DNA of 18,003 bases from CAZWBR01 sp964404205 (GTDB lineage: Bacteria > Bacteroidota > Bacteroidia > Bacteroidales > Prolixibacteraceae), in the NCBI GenBank assembly GCA_964404205.1, contig CAYOJD010000068.1, positions 1 to 18,003 on the forward strand, in the 5' to 3' direction. Shown piece after piece: positions 13,619-18,003 of the stretch. The notes beneath the pieces were generated by a model, which did not search any database, had not been told where the DNA came from, and saw nothing but the letters and a program-made list of their open reading frames with translations. A program made the position numbers and the translations under genes. How positions within the stretch are numbered: the first letter of the stretch is position 1; each line of letters begins with the position of its first letter.

Positions 13619-14746
13619 TTTTGGTCCGAAAAGCAGGCATACCGGCTTCTGCGCATTGATTTCATCAATAAAAGTGAGCTTCCCGCTGAGGACATCACGT
13701 TTGAATGATACAATGTTATTGCTGTTCTGATTGGCGACCAGTAAATAATCACCGTCAGGCGATAGCGTGAAATTTCTTGGGGTTTCGCCTCGTACCGGTT
13801 CCTGCCCTATTAATTTCAATTCGCGGCCACTTGGTGAAACCTCAAAAATGGCAATCGAATTCAACCCTCTGTTTGACACATACAAAAAGCGGCCATCAGG
13901 CGAAAGATGAATATCCGCACATGTATTCTCAGATTTAAAATCTTCAGGCAAGGTGGATACCGCCTGGAGCAGTTTAAAACTTCCGTCATCGGCCAATATT
14001 ACCGGAGCAACCGTGCAAGTAAGTTCATTCACCACATAAAGCATCTTTTTTTCGGGATAAAAGGCCAAATGTCTCGGTCCGCTTCCGGGTGGTAGTTTAA
14101 TTTCAGGATATTTACACACCACTAATTTCCGTGAAACAGTATCTATTCCATAAATTTTCACCTTATCAATTCCAAGATCTGCAACAAATGCCCGATTGGC
14201 ACCTGGCTCAAAATAAGCACTGTGTACATGAGGCTTTTCCTGACGTTTTGCATTTAGGCCTTTACCAAAGTGTTGCTTTACGTTAAGCGTATCAGAAAGC
14301 ATTCCCTGTTTGTCGATTTCGAAAAGGGCAACAGTTCCGCTGGTGTAATTCGCGGCCAAAACATACCCATCAGGATTGACTGAAACAAAACAGGGATGTG
14401 CACCACCGCTATATACTTTATTCAGCGAAGTAAGCGTTCCTTTTTCGCCAACTGAGAATAATTCGATATAACTCACTGGTGTTTCGGTGTTTTCAATCAC
14501 TTCGTGAACGGCTATCATCTTTTTCCCGTCACCCGTTATTGCAAGATAAGATGGATTTTCGGACATTGCTGAAAGTCCATCAAAATGAAGCATTCCGCTC
14601 TGTATGTCCAACCCGAAACGATAAATACCTTCGCTTTCACCGTCGGTGTAGGTTCCCACAAAAAAGTGACGAATATTTTCTGTTTCCTGAGCTATAACTG
14701 CATGAAGAGTCAGCCCCAAAACAACCATTAGCAATATTTTTTTCAT
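13616..14746 (-). CDS. Lactonase-family (YbhE/Pgl-type) seven-bladed propeller protein, exported
   Basis: 376 residues. The N-terminus MKKILLMVVLGLTLHAVIAQ is a signal peptide with a likely cut after AIAQ-like VIAQ. The mature part begins FFVGTYTDGESEGIYRF, the standard opening of the lactonase family, and contains the repeats ENPSYLAITGDGKKMIAVHEV, AHPCFVSVNPDGYVLAANY, KPHVHSAYFEPGANRAFVADLG, GPRHLAFYPEKKMLYVVNEL, CADIHLSPDGRFLYVSNRG and TPRNFTLSPDGDYLLVANQNSN, i.e. the blades of a beta-propeller. Cytoplasmic YbhE hydrolyses 6-phosphogluconolactone in the pentose phosphate pathway. Because this protein is exported, its substrate is more likely an extracytoplasmic sugar lactone or another compound. 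It starts 10 bases after the EEP-family gene, so both probably share one transcript, ending at the terminator at 13590-13618. Confidence 0.9.
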   Translation of the reverse strand: MKKILLMVVLGLTLHAVIAQETENIRHFFVGTYTDGESEGIYRFGLDIQSGMLHFDGLSAMSENPSYLAITGDGKKMIAVHEVIENTETPVSYIELFSVGEKGTLTSLNKVYSGGAHPCFVSVNPDGYVLAANYTSGTVALFEIDKQGMLSDTLNVKQHFGKGLNAKRQEKPHVHSAYFEPGANRAFVADLGIDKVKIYGIDTVSRKLVVCKYPEIKLPPGSGPRHLAFYPEKKMLYVVNELTCTVAPVILADDGSFKLLQAVSTLPEDFKSENTCADIHLSPDGRFLYVSNRGLNSIAIFEVSPSGRELKLIGQEPVRGETPRNFTLSPDGDYLLVANQNSNNIVSFKRDVLSGKLTFIDEINAQKPVCLLFGPK

Positions 14747-14756
14747 TATCTTGAAA

Positions 14757-15605
14757 TTAGTGGTTCTTCAGAATCAGTTTTGTCAAAACCGGAAAATGAT
14801 CGGAAATAACACGCCCGTCGGCTTTTAAATCATTCAAAACATGATACTCAGCCACGTCAACAATCTGGTTCACAAAAATATAATCAATTCGCTCTGTCGG
14901 TATTACATCTGGTTTAAAACCATTAAAAGTTCCGTCAGTGCCGGTAGGTTTTGCCTTTGATACCTGTCTCGAATCCGACATCTGTTTTACAATCAACTGA
15001 ATCGGCAATTCATCAGGCGTAAGATTAAAATCGCCGGTTAAAATCACCGGTTTATCCTTCAACGCTAATTCATTTATTTTCTGAAGAATCAGATTGGCAG
15101 ATTCGGCCCGGGCTTTCACACCAATATGGTCGAAATGAGTATTGAAAACACAAAAACACTGACCGGTTGCTTTATCTTTCAGTTCGGCCCACGAACAAAC
15201 ACGGTTCAGCGCAGCATCCCAACCTTTTGATGGAATTTCCGGCGTTTCCGACAACCAAAAAGTTCCACCATCAAGTAGTTCGAAACGCGATTTTAGAAAG
15301 AAGATTGCCGAAAACTCACCTTTTTCCTTACCGTCATCACGTCCAGCTCCCACCGACTGATATTCCGGCATTCCTTTTCTTAAATCATTCATTTGGTCAA
15401 TAAGCGCCTCTTGAACACCAAAAATGTCAGCCTGATACATTTTTAGCTGATCCATTACAGCCTCTTTTCGGTAAGGCCAGCCGTTTAGTTCGTCAGATGG
15501 CGTATTCAGCCTGATATTATATGAAATTACGTTCAGGGTGGTCTGTGCACTCGCAATTGGCAAAACCATTGTCAATAAAAAAAATCCAATCAGATATTTT
15601 GTCAT
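14757..15605 (-). CDS. Endonuclease/exonuclease/phosphatase (EEP) family protein, exported
   Basis: 282 residues. A signal peptide (MTKYLIGFFLLTMVLPIASA) precedes a complete EEP (DNase I-like) domain: VISYNIRLN with Asn30, FGVQEAL with metal ligand Glu66, FNTHFDHIG with catalytic His157, LTGDFNLTP with Asp192 and Asn194, RIDYIFVN with Asp241, and ISDHFPV with Asp269-His270. All catalytic residues are in place, so it should be an active metal-dependent phosphodiesterase or phosphatase. The superfamily acts on DNA, RNA, inositol phosphates and sphingomyelin, and the exported Bacteroidota proteins of this type are uncharacterised as to substrate. It is the first gene of a two-gene unit with the lactonase-family gene. 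A weak -7-like element, TACCTTTC, lies at 15619-15626. The htpG terminator stands upstream. Confidence 0.93.
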   Translation of the reverse strand: MTKYLIGFFLLTMVLPIASAQTTLNVISYNIRLNTPSDELNGWPYRKEAVMDQLKMYQADIFGVQEALIDQMNDLRKGMPEYQSVGAGRDDGKEKGEFSAIFFLKSRFELLDGGTFWLSETPEIPSKGWDAALNRVCSWAELKDKATGQCFCVFNTHFDHIGVKARAESANLILQKINELALKDKPVILTGDFNLTPDELPIQLIVKQMSDSRQVSKAKPTGTDGTFNGFKPDVIPTERIDYIFVNQIVDVAEYHVLNDLKADGRVISDHFPVLTKLILKNH

Positions 15606-15650
15606 GGTTATTTTTTCGGAAAGGTAAGCAATTCGATGCAGAATCTGAAT

Positions 15651-15680
15651 AAAAAAGCCCTCTTCCCGAAGGAAAAGAGC
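15651..15680 (-). terminator. Terminator after htpG
   Basis: On the minus strand, GCTCTTTTCC (15680-15671), a TTCG tetraloop and GGAAGAGGGC (15666-15657) form 10 pairs (two G-T), followed by T6 (15656-15651). The UUCG tetraloop makes the hairpin especially stable. It starts about 26 bases after the htpG stop. Confidence 0.9.
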
Positions 15681-15706
15681 CTCTTCAAATTCAAAACCAG
15701 TAAAAT

Positions 15707-17755
15707 CTATTTCATCAATTCGACACTTCGCTTGACAAAATTACTGAGTGCTTCGCCGCGCAACATATTGTTAGCCAATAAAGCGAGGTCAACAAGTTGT
15801 TTGGCTAAATCGTTCTGCAGCCCGAAATCTTCAAGGCTTTTTCGTTTTTGCTCTTCAACTTCGGCAATTTTGATTTCGGTTTCTTGCAACAAATCTTTCT
15901 CATCCTGCGGAATCTCTTCTTCTTTCTTACCTTCTTTAAGTTTAACCAACGACTCCTTCTCACTTTTGTACTTGGCAATTTCGCCGTTAAACCTGCCCAA
16001 TTCTGACGATAAAACAGTGTGTTTTTCATCGATAACACGTTTTACCAACGGATGGGAAATATTAACAACCAGATTGTAACTATCAGGCATTTCGCCATAG
16101 AAACTCATTCCTGCCTGCATTTTCGACATATCTTTCATGCGGCGCATAAACTCGTTCTGGGTAATTACCATTGGTACACCCGCTTCGCCCATATCCTGAA
16201 AATCGACTATAAAATTTATCTTCTCTTTAGGCACAATCGCTTGAAATATGGGGCTTAACTCATTTTTCTCATCAACTGAAAGCGATTTTTCGGTATGATT
16301 TTCCTTGACAATCAATTTATCAACGACATCACTGTCAACACGGACAAAATGAGTAGTCGGGAATTTCTGTTCGAAATGGTTGAGTAGCGGTGTTGAAAGT
16401 ACATCGTCCATCAGCAACACATCGTATCCCTTGTTTTTAGCCGCTTCGATAAAGGTATACTGTTCATCGGTGTTGGTGGCATAGAGGTAAACCAGCCGAT
16501 TGTCTTTATCGGTCTGATTGGCTTTAATCAGGTTCTCATATTCTTCCCATGTGAAGTTTTTTCCATCAGTATTGGTAAACAAGAAGAATTTCAATGCCTT
16601 TTCATAAAATTTTTCATCAGTCAACATTCCATATTCAATGAAAAGTTTCAGGTCGTTCCACTTTTGTTCCAACTCTGAACGTTTATCTTTGAAGATTTCC
16701 TGTAACCTGTCGGCCACTTTTTTGGTAATGTGGCTGCTGATTTTTTTCACATTAGAATCGCTTTGCAGATACGAACGTGATACATTCAACGGAATATCGG
16801 GTGAGTCGAGAACGCCATGCAGCAGCGTAAGAAATTCTGGCACAATTCCTTCAACAGAATCGGTCACAAAAACCTGATTGCAGTAAAGTTGTATTTTGTT
16901 CTTTTGAACTTCGAAATTATTTTTCAGTTTGGGGAAATAAAGAATACCCGTAAGGTTAAACGGATAATCTACATTCAAATGAATGTTAAATAGCGGCTCA
17001 TCGCCATACGGATAAAGCTTCTGATAGAAATTATTGTAATCTTCGTCTTTAAGGTCAACCGGTTTTTGAGTCCAGGCCGGGTTTGTGTCATTTATCTGAT
17101 TATCATCTTCTGTATCAATATATTTACCATCTTTCCACTCTTTCTTACGGCCGAAAACTACCGGTATGGCCAAGAATTTGCAGTATTTGTTTAGCAATTC
17201 CGATATACGGTTCTCTTCGAGAAACTCAACCGATTCGGCATTAATGTGCATAATAATATCTGTACCAACATGCTCTTTTTCTGTCTCTTCAAGAACATAT
17301 TCAGGCGAACCGTCACAAACCCAACGAACCGCTTTCGCATTGTCCTGATATGATTTTGTTACAATTTCAACCTCTTCTGAAACCATAAACGACGAATAAA
17401 AACCCAATCCAAAATGACCGATAATGGCGTTGGCATCATTTTTATATTTCTCAAGAAACTCATTTGCTCCCGAAAAGGCAATCTGGTTAATATATTTTTC
17501 GACCTCTTCAGCAGTCATTCCAATACCGTTATCAGATACAGTAATGGTTTTGGCCTCTTTATCGACTGAAATACGAACTTTCAGCTGGTCAATATTGCCT
17601 TTATATTTTCCTGAAGAAGCCAGAATTTTAAGCTTCTGTGTGGCATCAACTGCATTCGAAACAATCTCCCTGAGGAAGATATCGTGGTCGGAGTAAAGAA
17701 ATTTCTTGATAATCGGGAAGAGGTTTTCACTCGAAACGCCAATTTTTCCTTTCAT
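15707..17755 (-). CDS. htpG: Molecular chaperone HtpG (bacterial Hsp90)
   Basis: A 682-residue cytoplasmic ATP-dependent chaperone acting as a homodimer. The N-terminal GHKL ATPase domain has IFLREIVSNAVDA with the catalytic Glu30 and the Mg-binding Asn34, SDNGIGM (74-80) for adenine binding, and IGHFGLGFYS (112-121) in the ATP lid. The middle domain contains YFPKLKNNFEVQKNKIQLY, NQVFVTDS, the segment GVLDSPDIPLNVSRSYLQSD with the conserved catalytic-loop Arg, and a WEEY stretch. The C-terminal dimerisation domain ends in SVELMK, without the eukaryotic MEEVD. It is about 60 residues longer than E. coli HtpG (624), through charged insertions such as KLKEGKKEEEIPQDEKDL near the C-terminus, as is common in Bacteroidota. 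The upstream region (17756-17915) shows no CIRCE operator and only an imperfect -7 element TACTTTG at 17806-17812, so the heat-shock control mode is not visible. Confidence 0.98.
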   Translation of the reverse strand: MKGKIGVSSENLFPIIKKFLYSDHDIFLREIVSNAVDATQKLKILASSGKYKGNIDQLKVRISVDKEAKTITVSDNGIGMTAEEVEKYINQIAFSGANEFLEKYKNDANAIIGHFGLGFYSSFMVSEEVEIVTKSYQDNAKAVRWVCDGSPEYVLEETEKEHVGTDIIMHINAESVEFLEENRISELLNKYCKFLAIPVVFGRKKEWKDGKYIDTEDDNQINDTNPAWTQKPVDLKDEDYNNFYQKLYPYGDEPLFNIHLNVDYPFNLTGILYFPKLKNNFEVQKNKIQLYCNQVFVTDSVEGIVPEFLTLLHGVLDSPDIPLNVSRSYLQSDSNVKKISSHITKKVADRLQEIFKDKRSELEQKWNDLKLFIEYGMLTDEKFYEKALKFFLFTNTDGKNFTWEEYENLIKANQTDKDNRLVYLYATNTDEQYTFIEAAKNKGYDVLLMDDVLSTPLLNHFEQKFPTTHFVRVDSDVVDKLIVKENHTEKSLSVDEKNELSPIFQAIVPKEKINFIVDFQDMGEAGVPMVITQNEFMRRMKDMSKMQAGMSFYGEMPDSYNLVVNISHPLVKRVIDEKHTVLSSELGRFNGEIAKYKSEKESLVKLKEGKKEEEIPQDEKDLLQETEIKIAEVEEQKRKSLEDFGLQNDLAKQLVDLALLANNMLRGEALSNFVKRSVELMK

Positions 17756-17915
17756 AACACAATATTTATGGTTTTAAATGAATTAAAATTTTGCCTTTTG
17801 TCGAGCAAAGTATGTGCCAACAACCCGTTTATGACGATATGTCAGCCACGAAAAGGGATTTCAGGCCAAAACAGTTGTCATGGCTGAAAGATTGACATTA
17901 AAAAATAATGGGGAT

Positions 17916-17944
17916 AAAAAAACCTCAACCGGGCTGGATTGAGG
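17916..17944 (-). terminator. Terminator after tRNA-Trp
   Basis: On the minus strand, CCTCAATC (17944-17937) pairs with GGTTGAGG (17930-17923; one G-T) around a 6-base loop, followed by T7 (17922-17916). It begins 6 bases after the tRNA end and separates the tRNA from htpG. Confidence 0.8.
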
Positions 17945-17950
17945 ATTAGG

Positions 17951-18003
17951 CACGGGAGGAGCGACTCGAACGCCCGACACTCGGTTTTGGAGACCGATGC
18001 TCT
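17951..18003 (-). tRNA. tRNA-Trp (anticodon CCA), 5' part beyond the window
   Basis: The visible 53 bases of the minus strand run from the 3' half of the D-stem (GAGC) to the discriminator. The anticodon stem TCGGT/ACCGA closes the loop CTCCAAA, with anticodon CCA at 17990-17988. The variable region is GTGTC; the T-stem GGGCG/CGCTC (one G-T) closes TTCGAGT; the acceptor 3' strand is CTCCCGT with discriminator G, the base expected for tryptophan tRNA. CCA is not encoded. The 5' acceptor strand and D-loop lie past the right edge. Confidence 0.93.

Noticed and set aside
17843..17886. CAGCCA / TGGCTG inverted repeat upstream of htpG as a heat-shock operator
   Set aside because: The arms are only 6 bases with a 32-base gap, and it does not resemble CIRCE (TTAGCACTC-N9-GAGTGCTAA) or another known operator.
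17684..17887. 67-codon plus-strand frame across the htpG start and upstream region
   Set aside because: Half of it is antisense to the conserved HtpG N-terminus and the rest is AT-rich leader; no promoter or family resemblance.
1..18003. CRISPR arrays, insertion sequences, prophage or defence/toxin modules
   Set aside because: No regularly spaced repeats, transposase, integrase or attachment repeats were found, and every sizeable gene belongs to a recognised family. I see no support for a new multi-gene system here.

Overview
The window looks like ordinary chromosomal core genome from a member of the Bacteroidota, most likely order Bacteroidales or Marinilabiliales; the genus cannot be told from sequence alone. 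The evidence is: (i) several gene starts preceded by the Bacteroidota sigma-factor promoter pattern TTTG-N18/19-TAnnTTTG, with almost no Shine-Dalgarno sequences; (ii) tRNA genes without an encoded CCA; (iii) typical Bacteroidota proteins: an OmpA protein with TPR and PD40 propeller, an ammonia-dependent AsnA, a nucleoside diphosphate kinase with KPCSV near its N-terminus, a long (682-residue) HtpG, an FKBP lipoprotein, and a DUF2891 protein. I see no insertion sequence, phage gene, CRISPR array, toxin-antitoxin pair or island boundary.

Layout. 1-3.7 kb: an ABC-F ATPase (+) converging on a cell-envelope OmpA-family protein (-). 3.9-6.5 kb: class II fructose-bisphosphate aldolase (+) with a strong terminator, then a soluble PAS histidine kinase (+) with its own promoter. 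6.6-7.8 kb: asparagine synthetase A (-) followed by tRNA-Arg(UCU) (-), whose promoter is embedded in the asnA terminator. 7.9-9.7 kb: a two-gene unit (-) of a PhnP-like metallo-beta-lactamase-fold hydrolase and an exported DUF2891 protein. 9.8-11.1 kb: a short RsmI-like methyltransferase (+) whose stop codon overlaps that of a Nudix hydrolase (-). 11.2-13.0 kb: an FKBP-type prolyl isomerase lipoprotein (-) preceded by a possible 15-residue Cys-rich leader peptide, and an NrnA-like DHH phosphoesterase (-). 13.15-13.6 kb: nucleoside diphosphate kinase (+), sharing a bidirectional terminator with the next unit. 13.6-15.6 kb: a two-gene unit (-) of exported proteins, an endonuclease/exonuclease/phosphatase-fold enzyme and a lactonase-family propeller. 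15.7-17.8 kb: the chaperone HtpG (-). 17.95-18.0 kb: the 3' part of tRNA-Trp(CCA) (-), cut by the window edge.

The genes are mostly independent housekeeping units: translation (ABC-F factor, tRNAs, RsmI-like methylase), nucleotide and RNA turnover (Ndk, NrnA, Nudix), glycolysis (aldolase), asparagine synthesis, protein folding (HtpG, FKBP) and envelope or exported proteins. No stretch longer than about 300 bases lacks a gene. I found no convincing new multi-gene system. The least explained items are the putative Cys-rich leader ORF before the FKBP gene, the MBL/DUF2891 unit, the exported EEP/lactonase pair, and a PorE-like multidomain OmpA protein that lacks a lipobox.
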